Made by a program: the position numbers and the translations under genes
The notes under the pieces: model-generated
What the model was told of the DNA's origin: nothing
The model's database searches: none
The model's input: the letters and a program-made list of their open reading frames with translations, nothing else
Part shown: positions 15,548-25,420 of the stretch, piece after piece
How positions within the stretch are numbered: position 1 is the stretch's first letter
How the letters are laid out: every line of letters starts with the position of its first letter
Assembly (NCBI GenBank): GCA_018398815.1
Contig: CM031601.1
Location: 35,720,454-35,784,453, forward strand
DNA: 64,000 nucleotides
Direction of reading: 5' to 3'
Source of the DNA: Conus ventricosus
Lineage: Eukaryota > Mollusca > Gastropoda > Neogastropoda > Conidae

Positions 15548-15790
15548 GCCACCAATAGGGCTTCTACCGACAGCACAAAGGTGCTGTCACATACCACGAC
15601 ACGACACGCCACCAATAGGGCTTCTACCAACAGCACAAAGGTGCTGTCACATACCACGACACGACACGCTACGAATAGGGCTTCTACCGACAGCACAAAG
15701 GTGCTGTCACATACCACGACACGACACGCCACCAATAGGGCTTCTACCGACAGCACAAAGGTGCTGTCACATACCACGACACGACACGCC
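15548..15790 (+). repeat. 60-bp tandem repeat, four units, in the SGNH ORF tail
   Basis: Four nearly identical 60-bp units start at about 15,548, 15,608, 15,668 and 15,728. Each includes ACCAATAGGGCTTCTACC and GCACAAAGGTGCTGTCAC. The unit is a multiple of three, so the frame is kept and each unit adds 20 residues (containing IGLLPTAQRCCHIPRHD). The copies differ at only a few positions, so the expansion is recent compared with the age of the ORF. Confidence 0.95.
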
Positions 15791-16007
15791 AACACTACGG
15801 ACGACCCAACCAGCCCGATTCCAACCTGGTCATGACCATTACCGTTGGCTCGGTCGTCGCATGGAAGACTGTCGGGATGGACGCAGACATGGCCGACGGG
15901 AAGCCTACAGCCATGCTGCCCGAGGCCACAACCGAAATTACCGCCGAGCTGACCGCCGTGACATCACCCAAGATTACCACGGGTACGACCGCCGAAACGG
16001 GGGCATC

Positions 16008-16082
16008 CCGTTTCGCCGCTTCCCGTTTTGCCGTTTCTCGTTTCGCCGCTTCCCAATTTGCCGCTTCTTGTTTCGCCGCTTA
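16008..16082 (+). repeat. 15-bp tandem repeat, five units, forming one arm of an inverted repeat
   Basis: Five diverged 15-bp units of the type CCCGTTTCGCCGCTT close the SGNH ORF tail. The 26 bases at 16,008-16,033 match the reverse complement of 18,389-18,414 at 25 of 26 positions by eye, so this motif brackets the MULE transposase gene in opposite orientations. Confidence 0.75.
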
Positions 16083-16208
16083 ATCAATTGGGTCCGAACT
16101 TTGACATGATTTAAGGAATTCTCACTGCACGTAAACCAACCATTCAAAGCTACATCTCAAAGCTAGATCTACTTGAATACAAATTAATTTTATTGAAAAC
16201 CAATTAAT

Positions 16209-16214
16209 TTTATT
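16209..16214 (-). promoter_or_regulatory. Candidate polyadenylation signal of the MULE gene
   Basis: AATAAA on the minus strand lies about 47 bases past the transposase stop codon at 16,261-16,263. A second AATAAA lies at 16,189-16,194 within a short direct duplication of ATTAATTTTATT-type sequence. The spacing fits a 3' end for the gene. Confidence 0.5.
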
Positions 16215-16260
16215 TGAAAATAAACACAGATTAAAAACTCACCCCATCCCTTTCTCAATG

Positions 16261-17502
16261 TCAACCAAGATTGATTGCCATGGAAGAAGCATCAATAAAG
16301 TTCAGAATATCCCGAGTGCCGTTGTCAAACTCAGACTTAAGTTCTGCAAGTTTTCGCGTAGTTCCGATAACGGCTCTTTTTTTCCGGGGCAGGGGCTGAC
16401 CAGCCTGTCGCAAGCGAAGTAGTCCTTCAGTCTTCTCTTGTTCGTCTCTCAAGAGTTGGATGAGGCGGAACACATTTGGGTGGGCACCACTGGTTTTCTT
16501 GTTGAGTGCTGAATGGAAGCTCTCCACAGCGTTGTTTGTCCTCGAACACCCGGGCACCATGTTTCTGTGCTGGTTCCAGACATGCCTGGAAAACATGGGA
16601 GCAATGTCGTCAAACCATGTGCGAATAAAGTAGTCTGCTAGGCGCTCTGCTCCTTCATGGTTTGGTGCTTCGCTGGCGATCAGGATCCAAGCTTCATCCA
16701 GTCTGCCTGTCGGTACGAATGCCAAGGCGACGAGACGTCGGATGTACTTTCTGATGTCTGCATTCTCCCTGTACTCGAAAGCAAGACCCAGACTTTGTAC
16801 CTTTCGCCATATACTTTGGCTGAAATGGAAAAGACAGCCATTTATTGAAGCCCGTGGAAACACTTGCTGAATTGCTTGATGGCAGGGAAGTTCAAAGTCC
16901 ACAGAGATTTCAGCAGGATCAAACGTTTGATCTCTTGCAGTGGCACAGTTTTGCAAGAGCTGAAAAAGCCGAACATAGGTGGCCCGCGTTTTGTCTGGTA
17001 ATAATGCAAACGCCACTGGAAAAATCATCTCTTGATGGTAGACGTGCACAGTGTATAGTTGTGCAAAAAGTCTAGGAGTGACCCAAAAAGTTCCATCCAT
17101 ATATACCTTCTGGGTCTGGCACATTCTAGTGATGTTTTCACCCGTTCCAAACAAGAGAATCTTGTCGTCTTCTCCGTCATCAGCAAGAAGAAATCTTCGT
17201 CCATCATTTGTGTCTGAAAAAGGTGGTGAAATTGCAACCTCCCGTCGTTGTTGAGGCAATCTTGGGAGGGATTTTCTCTTCTCTCGGTACAGCGAAGACT
17301 TAATTTGATGAAACTGTGGAAGATAAGCAGCAACTTCGTCCGCTTGTTCATGCGCGTTGAGCTCCCTGAAGACTCCATCATATTGCATTTTGGCCGGACG
17401 CTCTGGTTCTTCCGTGCATTTCCTTTTCAGCTGCGCCACAATCTTCTCAGCTTCAATAGCAGCTTGGTTTGGAGCGTGTGTGTGGGCACCCACCACAGGT
17501 TG
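16261..17502 (-). CDS. MULE transposase, exon 2 (catalytic domain)
   Basis: This is the main exon of a Mutator-like DNA transposase, which cuts and pastes its own element in the nucleus. Read from the acceptor (CTGTACCAG before 17,502) it encodes 413 residues and a stop, with no internal stop. It starts with QPVVGAHTHAPN, the end of a FLYWCH finger with its HxH ligands. The MULE DDE core follows: MDGTFW (first Asp, about residue 190 of the spliced protein), then a PVAFALLPDKT strand, VDFE (second Asp, about 256), INGCLFHFSQSIWRK (the CxxH helix typical of MULEs), and NNAVESFH (catalytic Glu, about 381). All catalytic positions are present. The tail (PLPRKKRAVIGTTRK) is basic. The spliced product would be 467 aa, normal for invertebrate FLYWCH-MULE proteins. 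The ATG-initiated extension upstream of 17,502 is intron sequence and should be ignored. Confidence 0.9.
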   Translation of the reverse strand, partial: QPVVGAHTHAPNQAAIEAEKIVAQLKRKCTEEPERPAKMQYDGVFRELNAHEQADEVAAYLPQFHQIKSSLYREKRKSLPRLPQQRREVAISPPFSDTNDGRRFLLADDGEDDKILLFGTGENITRMCQTQKVYMDGTFWVTPRLFAQLYTVHVYHQEMIFPVAFALLPDKTRATYVRLFQLLQNCATARDQTFDPAEISVDFELPCHQAIQQVFPRASINGCLFHFSQSIWRKVQSLGLAFEYRENADIRKYIRRLVALAFVPTGRLDEAWILIASEAPNHEGAERLADYFIRTWFDDIAPMFSRHVWNQHRNMVPGCSRTNNAVESFHSALNKKTSGAHPNVFRLIQLLRDEQEKTEGLLRLRQAGQPLPRKKRAVIGTTRKLAELKSEFDNGTRDILNFIDASSMAINLG

Positions 17503-17583
17503 CTGGTACAGACAGAGAGACACAGTGTGTGTAAGTGTATGTGTCTGTATGTTTGTGAACGGGGTATAATTGTGAAAGAGAGG

Positions 17584-17615
<32 letters not shown>

Positions 17616-17869
17616 TACAGTACTCATCGACCTCGCGGGCTCGCAATGTCTACTTCAGCCAATCACAGTTTTGACCACTGAAAGTTGAATGCCACATTTC
17701 ACACATTGTATCAATGTTGCGTTTCTTTTTTCAACAGGAAGATGGTTTCAGCATACCTTTTTTTATTCTAATTCTAATTTTATTCTAATTACCCAGCCTC
17801 AATAATTTTTCACCCACCCAACCACAACAATAAAAGCTGCTGCAACAGACACACACACAGACAGAGAGT

Positions 17870-17936
<67 letters not shown>

Positions 17937-17999
17937 AGAGAGAGAGATAGAAAGAGAGTTAGAGAGATAGTTAAAGAGAGAGAGAGAGAGAAAATTTAC
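17503..17999 (-). other. Intron of the MULE gene with (CT)n tract
   Basis: The inferred 497-bp intron runs from donor AAG|GTAAAT (minus strand, next to 18,000) to acceptor CTGTACCAG|CAA (17,502). Both junctions are phase 0. Near its 5' end it carries a long pyrimidine repeat (a (GA)n tract on the plus strand, about 17,871-17,990) and shorter TCTG repeats near the acceptor. No coding potential was seen. Confidence 0.75.
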
Positions 18000-18161
18000 C
18001 TTCATCCATGAATCCATTGCTGCATTTGTGATGCATCTTGCTTTGCAGCTTTGGTTCTTGCATTTCCATCTCACTCTATCCTCTAACTTCTTATCTACTC
18101 TGTAGGAAAACCCTTCGCTATTGAGGCTCACGCCTCCTCGTTTTGTTTTAACCAGCTCCAT
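18000..18161 (-). CDS. MULE transposase, exon 1 (FLYWCH zinc finger)
   Basis: Fifty-four codons from ATG at 18,161 to donor AAG|GTAAAT. The peptide starts MELVKTKRGGVSL and continues with GFSYRVDKK, RVRWKCKNQSCKARCIT. This is the FLYWCH pattern: KrGG, an aromatic GFSY strand, W-x-C, then C-x-AR. The missing C-terminal ligands (GAHTHAP) are supplied by exon 2 after splicing, with the frame kept, which is strong evidence that the two exons belong together. FLYWCH fingers bind DNA and in MULEs probably recognise the element ends. The ATG is plausible because the domain starts right after it. An additional 5' exon cannot be excluded. Confidence 0.85.
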
Positions 18162-18289
18162 GACTTGGGTATGACTCAGAGTGACACTCAGGAAAAGATG
18201 ACATAGACAGTTAAAGGAAGTTATCCAGCTTTAAAAGAACTCACATTTTCACGCAGTGAACATGATTCAATCCATTATCTTCCCTATCA

Positions 18290-18600
18290 CGAAGTTTTTG
18301 AAGCGGCGAAACGGGTGTATTAACTCAGCGCGGCGGTGAAACGAAACCAATTAGAAAGTGTCCCCTTTATTCCCATTTCGCCGCCAAGCGGCAAAACAGG
18401 AAGCGGCGAAACGGCACCTCCCCGCCGAAACGAACGCCGAGATGACCGCCAAAGCTACCGCCGGAACAACCGACGAGAAGCCTAGCAAAATGATCGCCGG
18501 GACCACCACGGCAATGACAGATAAGACGAGACAACGTGCGTCCTCGGTAGTATCACAGTCGGCCTTTCCCTCCCCATAACTCAAACCTGACCACAGCCGC
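18290..18600 (+). repeat. Inverted GTTTCGCCGCTT motifs and Arg-rich ORF-tail remnant beyond the MULE
   Basis: At 18,300-18,315 and 18,389-18,414 the motif found at 16,008-16,082 recurs in reverse orientation. Directly after, 18,415-18,530 reads RRNERRDDRQSYRRNNRREA, which resembles the Arg-rich tail of the SGNH ORF (RRADRRDITQDYHGYDRR) in direct orientation. The simplest reading is that the MULE and its ends sit within a copy of that ORF's tail. I found no clean 8-10 bp target duplication, so exact ends are undefined. Confidence 0.45.
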
Positions 18601-18841
18601 TTCTATTAGCTCGTAGTCCGTGTGTGTGTGTGTATATATAAGCTATTTTTCCATTGATGTATTCCACATTTTTTCGTACTCAAAATATACTGTGCACAAA
18701 AAGAAACGCATATTGTTTTCGCTGAAAATATTAAGGAAAATTTTGACAGAAACATGTCCCGTATAGCAGGGAACTCTGTCCAGTGTGAATAGTCAGACAT
18801 AATGAATAGACATAACATTAGATTGATGTCTTATTTCTTCT
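18601..18841. other. Spacer with no recognised gene
   Basis: It contains a short (GT)n/(TA)n run near 18,620-18,640. Its end, from about 18,808 (CATAACATTAGATTGATG), recurs at about 31,904 on the far side of the retrotransposon region. No ORF of interest. Confidence 0.5.
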
Positions 18842-19519
18842 GTGGTTGTAATATTTTGAAGAAAGAAAAAGAAACACCCGAAGGTGCTGGGGAGGACCCA
18901 GAGAAGCACTGTCTTCACCTGCCTTTAGAGCAGTCCTGTACCACCCTTGGAGGCCTGCGCTGTGTTGACGATGGGTACAGGCACGCGCAGGACACTCCAT
19001 TAGGATATCAAGGGACATAACTGCTCCTGAACAGAGGTAAATTAGACTACAGGATGCAGCTCATAACAGCCTTAAAGTAGCATCCCCATGGGTGTACCAG
19101 CCCGTATTTCATGACTGCAGAGCCCACCGGCGAAAAACACCACCCTCCAGCTGCCGAGCACACCCCACAGACCCAACCACCCCTGCCCACGGACAGATAA
19201 AGACAGTGCCACTCCAGACACAGCCAAGCTTTCACCATACGGTCTTATGTGCCCTCAAGAGAGAATCCAAAGTTGTAGTCTTTCCCACTGTCAACAGGAC
19301 TTTCCCTGTGGTCAGTGGGTCTTTCCTCACCGTCACTGGACCTTTCTCCAGGGTCAGCCTAGTTAAGGCAAAGAAGAAAAAGAAACACCCGAAGGTGCTG
19401 GGGAGGACCCAGAGAAGCACTGTCTTCACCTGCCTTTAGAGCAGTCCTGTACACCCTTGGAGGCCTGCGCTGTGTTGACGATGGGTACAGGCACGCGCAG
19501 GACACTCCATTAGGAGTCA
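18842..19519. repeat. About 511-bp tandem repeat (one and a third units) flanking the LTR element
   Basis: A segment of about 150 bp (starting GAAACACCCGAAGGTGCTGG) occurs at about 18,869 and again at 19,380, 511 bp apart, ending each time at ACTCCATTAGGA. The first copy continues into TATCAAGGGACATAACTGC, the second into the LTR at 19,520. The continuation TATCAAGG reappears after the 3' LTR at about 31,218, so the LTR element was inserted in a 511-bp tandem array. No protein is evident; the nature of the 511-bp unit is unknown. Confidence 0.75.
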
Positions 19520-20620
19520 TGTGACGTAGCCTCACATCAAGGCATGTGACGCTCCATCACATGTAGTTAGTAATATGAATCATTTCCCATGCCACTACTA
19601 AAAAGGAAGGATATTCATGTGGCTTGACTAGTGTAGAGGGCGTCCCCAAATAATTGTGAGTATGACTCAGTAAAGAAAGAAGGGTGGTCATGGGTGAAAG
19701 TGACCACTGAGTGATAGTTTAACAAGGGCTGGTATGGTGCTGGTCATGTGTTTTGAACACTGAGTATGCACTCACTAGGAGGAAGGAGGAAAGAATCAGT
19801 TTTAACCCAGCAGATGGCCTAGAGACTCGAACCTGTCAGGACGTTGGTCCTTGCTGCTGACCAGTCATTACCAGGTGAGCGATAGATAGTTGGGGAAAGC
19901 TACAGGGGAAAACTTAAGGAAAAGAGAAAGAAAGAATTCATATGTTGAATTAAGAAGGTTACTTACACGAACCTTATTCGTGTTTCAGCCCTTCACCCTT
20001 TTACCCTTCGGCCTTCACCCTTCACCTTTCACCCGTGAGGTGGTTGAAGATGGCCATGGTGTGGGGAACACACCGGTAGGCAGCCCCAGGAATTAAGGAC
20101 TCCAGGGAGAGGAGTCGGGAACTCGTCATCTCTCCAGGGACAGGAGAAGACGAGGGAGAGGAGTTGGAACTCATCTCTCCAGTGACAAGAAGAGTCGAGG
20201 GAGAGGAGTCGGAAGTCATATCTCCAGGACGGGAGAAATCGAGGGGGGAGAGATGATGTTGAGAGAGACAGGGAATCCTGAAAGGATGAGGCGAGTCGTA
20301 ATTCGGATGCAGGCATAGCATCAAGGAGTGAGAGAATCATTTATTTTCCTGGTCTGGAGTTTGTGGGCCAATGTTGTGTGGAGACCGTGACTTTATGAAG
20401 TCTTGAGTGAGTTAGTTTGCCTCTCAGTGGAAAGAATGCTTCGTGTATAAAATTTGTTTATAACGTGTTTGATGTGATTTAGTAAAGTGTTTTCCCGAAG
20501 GAGAGGGGGGAGAAGAAAAAAACATTCGGTAGTGCGCCTTTTGGTTGATTGGAAAGATTGCGTGTGCGTATGGAGTAAATGCTGTCATGGATGCACGTGT
20601 GCAAAAGTGACAGTGTGACA
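19520..20620 (+). mobile_element. LTR of a Ty3/Gypsy-type retrotransposon, well-resolved copy
   Basis: The segment starts TGTGACGTAGCC and ends GTGTGACA, the TG...CA form of LTRs, about 1,101 bp long. It is followed after one base by a primer-binding site. Two lower-quality copies lie at about 21,733-22,872 and 30,051-31,212. Inside are short internal repeats (CCTTCACCC around 19,990-20,030; ATCTCTCCAG-type units around 20,120-20,240) and TATAAA near 20,447 that could be a promoter or poly(A) element. Confidence 0.85.
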
Positions 20621-20621
20621 G

Positions 20622-20634
20622 TGGTGACCCCGAC
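20622..20634 (+). promoter_or_regulatory. Primer-binding site complementary to tRNA-Trp
   Basis: TGGTGACCCCGAC lies one base after the LTR end. It is complementary to the 3' end of eukaryotic tRNA-Trp, the primer also used by Rous sarcoma virus and reported for some Ty3/Gypsy groups such as CsRn1. The corresponding site in the second copy (about 22,874-22,890) is distorted by homopolymer errors. Confidence 0.8.
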
Positions 20635-21020
20635 TCCAGTTTCACCGACGTAGCTGCCGTTTTGTTTCCCCTAGAAAAAAAAAGAAGAAAGATTTCTATT
20701 TGTACCTTCAGAGGAAGGATTTCTATTTGTGCCCTTGGGGCCTGAGAAAAAAAGATTTTGATTTGTACCCTCAAGGGTTTGAGGGAAGAAAAAGAAAAGA
20801 AATTAGTTAACTATTTATTGTGTATAATATTTGCATTTGTTGTTTTTTTTCTATTTTTATATGTGTTTCGGGTGGTTGACATTTCTTTTGGTTGCTCTAC
20901 TCCGTTAAGGTTTTTTTTTTTTTTAGGATTTCCTTTTGCCTTTCCCCCTCAGGACCGATGCCTAATCCCTTGTGCTCCAAAGGGGGGGGTTTTTTTGTTT
21001 TCCCCTTTAAATTTCTTTTT
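20635..21020 (+). mobile_element. Retrotransposon leader, then transition into low-quality sequence
   Basis: An A/T-rich leader with repeated GATTTCTATTTGTACC-type segments follows the primer site. The same leader occurs at about 22,891-23,260. From about 20,920 homopolymers become inflated and the text then jumps back to TTGTAATATTTTGAAG at about 21,026, 2,180 bp after its first occurrence at 18,846. The jump is the junction of a probable assembly duplication. Confidence 0.65.
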
Positions 21021-21732
21021 GGGGGTTGTAATATTTTGAAGAAAAAAAAGAAACACCCGAAGGTGCTGGGGGGGACCCAGGGGAAAGAAATTTTCTTCAC
21101 CTCCCTTTTTAGACCCGGTCCTTTTCCCACCCTTGGAGGCCTGCGCTGTTTTGGGGACGATGGGTACGGGCCCACGCGGGGAACACCATTGGGAAATAAA
21201 AAGGGGACAAAAAGTCCGGGAACAGGGGTTTTAAATTAGACTACAGGATGCAGCTCAAAACAGTTTTTTAAAGAAAGCATCCCCTTTTGGGTTTGAAAAC
21301 CCCCCCCGTATTTCATGACTGCAGAGCCCACCGGGGGAAAAAAACCCCACCCTCCAGTGCCAAACATCCCCCACCCCCCCAAACCCCCCCCCCCCGGGAA
21401 AGAAAAAGACGTCCCCACTCCAGACACCCCCCAAATTTTTCCCAACGGTCTTATGTGCCCTCAAGAGGAATCCAAAGTTTAGTCTTTCCCACTGTAAAAC
21501 AATTTTCCCTGGGTCAGTGGGTCTTTCCTCCCGTCACGGGAAACCTTTTCCCCAGGGTCAGCCTAGTTAAGGCAAAAAAGGGAAAAAAAACCCCCAAAAG
21601 GTTTTGGGGGGGAAACCCCAGGAAGCACTGTCTTCACCTGCCTTTAGAGCAGTCCGAAACCACCCTTGGGGGCCTGGCTGTTTTTAAACAAAGGGGGTAC
21701 AGGGCACGCCCCGGGACACTCCATTGGGATCA
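21021..21732. repeat. Second, error-rich copy of the 511-bp tandem repeat flank
   Basis: This stretch aligns base by base with 18,842-19,519, with extra G, C, A and T in homopolymers and local losses. It contains the same succession of blocks (GAAACACCCGAAGGTGCTGG, then GGATGCAGCTCA, then CAGCCTAGTTAAGGCAAA). No independent gene content. Confidence 0.8.
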
Positions 21733-22890
21733 TGTGCTTCCTCAAAATAAAGGCCCTGTGACGCTCCTCAAAATGAAGTTTAGAAATTTGAATCATTTCC
21801 CCATCCCAACTAAAAAGGGAAAGGGATATTCATGTGGTTTGACTAGTGTAGGGGGCGCCCCCAAATTTTAAAGTTGATAAAATCAGTAAAAAAAGGGAAG
21901 GGGGGTTCTTTGGGGTTTTGAAAGTGACCCCTAAATGATAGTTTAACAAGGGCGGGTTAAGGTGCTGGTAAAGTTTTTAAAACACTGAGTAGGGCACTCA
22001 TAGGAGGAAGGGGGAAAAAATTCATTTAAAAACCCCCAGAGATGGCCTGAACCCCAACCCTGTCAGGACGTTGGTCCTTGCGCTGACCAGCTTTACCAGG
22101 TGGGGCGATAGATAGTTGGGGAAAGCAACGGGGGAAAAATTTAAAGGAAAAGAAAAAGAAAAAATTCATTTGTTGAATTAAAAGGTTTTTTTAAAAGGGA
22201 ACCCTTTATTCGTTTTTTTCAACCCCTTTCCCCCTTTTCCCCCTTCGGCCTTCCCCCTTCCCCTTTTCCCCCCGTGAGGTTTTTTTTAAAAGAGGGCAGG
22301 TTTTTGGGGGAACACACCGGTAGGCACCCCCCGGAAAATTAAAGGGAAATTTCCAGGGAGGGGGAATTGGGGGAAAACTCGTCATCCCCCCAGGGACAGG
22401 AGAAGACGAGGGAGAGGATTGGAACTCATCTCTCCATGACAAGAAGAGTCGGGGGGAAGGAGGTCGGAATTCATATCCCAGGACGGGGAAATCGGGGGGG
22501 ATAAAGCTAAAGGGGTACAGGGAATCCTGAAAGGATGAGGCAAAGCCCTTAATTTGGAGGGCGGGAAAAAGCATCAAGGAGTGAGGAATCATTTTTTTTT
22601 CCGGGTTGGGAGTTTGGGGGCCCAAATGTTGTTTTTGGGACCGTGCCCTTTATGAAGTCTTGGTGAGTTAGTTTCCCTTTAAAGGGAAAAGAATGCTTCG
22701 TTTAAAAAATTTGTTTAAAACGGGTTTAAAGGGTGATTTAGTAATGTTTTCCCGAAGGAGAGGGGGAGAAAAAAAAAACTTTGGGTTTAGTGCGCCTTTT
22801 GGTTATTGGAAAGATTGCTTGGGAAAGGGAGTAAATCTTTCATGGATCCACGTGTAAAAAGGACAGTGTGACGTGGTAAACCCCCCCGAC

Positions 22891-24970
22891 CCCATTTTTC
22901 CCCCGGGTTTAGCTGCCGTTTTTGTTTCCCCTAAAAAAAAAAGAAGAAAGATTTTCTATTTGTACCTTCAAGGAAGGATTTCTTTTTGGTGCCCGGGGGG
23001 CCTGGGGAAAAAAAGATTTTGTTTGTACCCTCAAGGGTTTTGGGGGAAAGGGAAAAAAGAAAAAAAATTTATTTTAACAAATTTATTGGAGAAATTTTCA
23101 TTTTTTGTTTTTTTTCTTTTTTTTTAATATTGTTTCGGGGGGGTTGACTTTTCTTTTGGTTCCCTTTACTCCTTTTTAAGGTTTTTTTTTTTTTTGGTGG
23201 GGTTTTCCTTTTAAACCCTTTTTCCCCCCTCGGACCGATTCCTCAACCTCCTTTTGCTCTTCCCGGGCAGCAAGGGGGCAGGGCGTTGGGGGAACGCGGG
23301 CCTTCCCCTAGAGTATTAAATTTTTGTCCCCTTCCCCAGGACTGATACCCCCAAACCCTCTTCCCTGCTTTTTAGCGGGGGCATGGCGTTTGGGGAGTCA
23401 ATATTTCCTTCCCTTCTCAAAAAATAAAAAATTCTTTCCCTTTCCTTTTGTTTCTTTTGTTTTTTCCCCCCTTTGGGCCCCTCAGAGGGGTGGATCAACT
23501 TCTCCCCCCGCAGCTAAAGTGTGGGTGGTGGATTTGGGATTACCGTTTCGGGCCCAAATAAACATCTTTATCTTTTAAATTTTTTATTTTTTCTTGGTGT
23601 GGTGGGGGCGGGGAATTTTTTTTGGTTTTTTGGGGGGAATGTGAAATTTATTGATTGATTTTTTTAGTTTTTTTGGAAATTATTCCCGTAGTGTGGTGTA
23701 TTTTTGTGCGGGAAATTTTTTTTTTTTCCGTCTCCAGTTTCACGGAGACGGAACCACAGGGTGTGCCCCCCCCCCCCCCCCCTGGGGTTTTCCCTTTTCC
23801 CCCTTTGCTTTTCTTGTTTTTTCCCCCCCCCCCCCCTATTTTCCCCCCCGGGTTTGGTATCCTTTCTTTTCCCTTTTCCCCCCCTTTTTAAAACCCCTTT
23901 TAAAACCCTTCCTAAATTTAAGCCCCTATCTAGTTTTCTTCAAACTTTTTCATCTTTTAGGTAGGATTTCGCTATTTTGGGTTTTTTTCTTCCCCCTTTT
24001 TTTTAATTATTTTGCTTCCTTTTGGGTTTTTTTTAAATTTTATATTCCCCTTGCGTAAAAGGGCGATACATTTGTTTTGAAAATTTAATTTGAAATTAAT
24101 TTAAGAAAGAAAGACTGACAAAAATAAAATTTTAAAAACTAAAACTTTATAAAAAATTTTTTTTCAGAAAACTTTATTGTTTTTTTTTTCCTTTTTTGGG
24201 GAAAAACAAAATTTTGCATTAAACTTCTTTTTTTTTTTAAATTTCCAAATTGATGGGCAGTTTGCAAATTTTTTTTGGGGGAAAATACATTTTTTGGGAT
24301 TTCAATTAACCCTTTTTAAGTAAGCGTTTTTTTTAAAACCCCGGAAATTGAATTTTTTATTTGTAAAAAATTAAAATTCTTTTTTTAAACATATACATAT
24401 CATATATGCCTTTTTTTTATTCAAACTTAGAGATTTTTTGTGTTTTTATCTTTTTGCGGTTCATTTTGGATGATTTTGATAAATATGTTAAAACAAACGG
24501 AACGTTTGGGGTTTTTTAAATGGAAAAAAACTTACCAACTATTTTTGCAAAAAATTTCAGAGATAGGCGGGCCCCGGGCCCTAAGCAGGGGGAACTAAAG
24601 AAAAAATAAAACTACAGAGGGAAGCTGAAAAAAAAAAGACAACAGGGGAAGCTAAAATTTGGAAGAAAAAAGATTACAAGGGAAGCTAAAGCTGAAAAAC
24701 TTTAAATTTTAAAGTTGAGGCGTTAGAACAGAAAAATTGATGCTAAAATTTTAAAAAAGAATACAGGCCTCAAGAGCCCTCCACCGGGTTCCCCCATGGG
24801 TTTTCCGCACCCGGGGCCTCCCCCCCAAAAGGGGCCCTTAAAATTTTCCAAAGTTGCCCCCTTTTTTCGAGGAAAAAACGGATGAATTGAATTTTTTTTT
24901 TCCCGGGTTTTGAAATTTCACGCAAGTTTGTGGTTGGCCAAAGGAAAGTGGACATTGTATATTGCGCGTT
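22891..24970. other. Low-complexity leader region, no gene seen
   Basis: T-rich, C-rich and A-rich runs dominate (for example long C runs near 23,767 and 23,824). Open frames here are homopolymer artefacts with Phe/Pro/Lys-rich composition. I can support no gene between the leader and the gag region. Confidence 0.6.
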
Positions 24971-25029
24971 TTTTAAAGGGGTTTAGGCTTTGACACTGAA
25001 ACCACACTCTCGGGCGAAACAAAATTTAA

Positions 25030-25420
25030 CTTGGGTTCTTTTAAAAGAAAAAACTCCTCAAAAAATTTCAATGTTCTGCTGATCTTTTTCGCGAACTTTT
25101 CCCGGGTTCTGTGCGCCCTTTGAAAAAGGGAGAATCGTTTCCGTCGTTTCTGATCCGTATGGGGCATTTTTTGGATAAAGGACGATTTTCTAAACGAAAA
25201 AAAACTTTTAAAATCCCGCGGATCTCCTTCTTAAAAGAACAATTTTTTCCAGAGCGTGAGAAAAAGATCGGCCACTTTTTTTTAAAGAAAGGCAATTTGA
25301 AAACTTTGAGGAAATTTTGTCAGATGGCTGACAATATTTTTAATGGGTTTCCCCCAAAAAAAAAGGGGGTTTGGCTGGGAAAAAAAAATTTTTTCCATCT
25401 TTGAGTCCCCATGCGTCAGG
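25030..25420 (+). pseudogene. Gag, SCAN-like capsid region, degraded
   Basis: The plus strand gives FLIRMGHFLDKG..., then KIPRISFLKEQFFPE, then GHFFLKKGNLKTLRKFCQMADN. This resembles the capsid pattern of Ty3/Gypsy gag proteins (FxxRxxxYLxxW, LIxKEQF, FLKERxPKTLxExxxLADxY), including the SCAN-like KEQF and LKE...LAD blocks. It lies upstream of the integrase as expected for gag. Frame is kept for only about 95 residues. Support is motif similarity recalled by eye, so the call is tentative. Confidence 0.5.

Larger units (their letters stand above)
14545..16109 (+). pseudogene. ORF1-type protein with SGNH-hydrolase-like domain, frameshifted
   Basis: Two overlapping frames form one protein. The first (ATG at 14,545, 157 aa) is Pro/Ser/Thr-rich and ends in a Ser run and an Asp/Glu-rich acidic patch. 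The second, open from about 14,991 to 16,109, begins VLLLHDYVLNRIDG, so the reading passes from one to the other if one base was lost near CCAAAGTG at about 14,990. The second frame has the SGNH layout: HDY where the family usually has (G/H)DS, then IHTGVNDLKS (block III, GxND), then GTMHPTNKGTSIL with the C-terminal His. SGNH/esterase domains are known in ORF1 proteins of some CR1-type LINEs, which is the best guess for its origin, although no reverse transcriptase lies next to it. The tail holds four 20-residue repeats, then Arg-rich sequence. The altered HDS motif and the shift argue against function. Confidence 0.6.

Noticed and set aside
17503..17646. N-terminal extension of the transposase ORF (MRAREVDEYC...)
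   Set aside because: It reads into the intron. Splicing from 18,000 to 17,502 completes the FLYWCH finger in frame, which the extension cannot.
19815..19900. tRNA-like stretch on the minus strand of the LTR (GGTTCGAGTCTC)
   Set aside because: Stems do not pair well enough for a tRNA, and the same text recurs in each LTR copy as ordinary LTR sequence.
24973..25295. Minus-strand ORFs overlapping the gag region
   Set aside because: Lys/Arg/Phe-rich shadows of the plus-strand gag-like frame; no recognisable domain.
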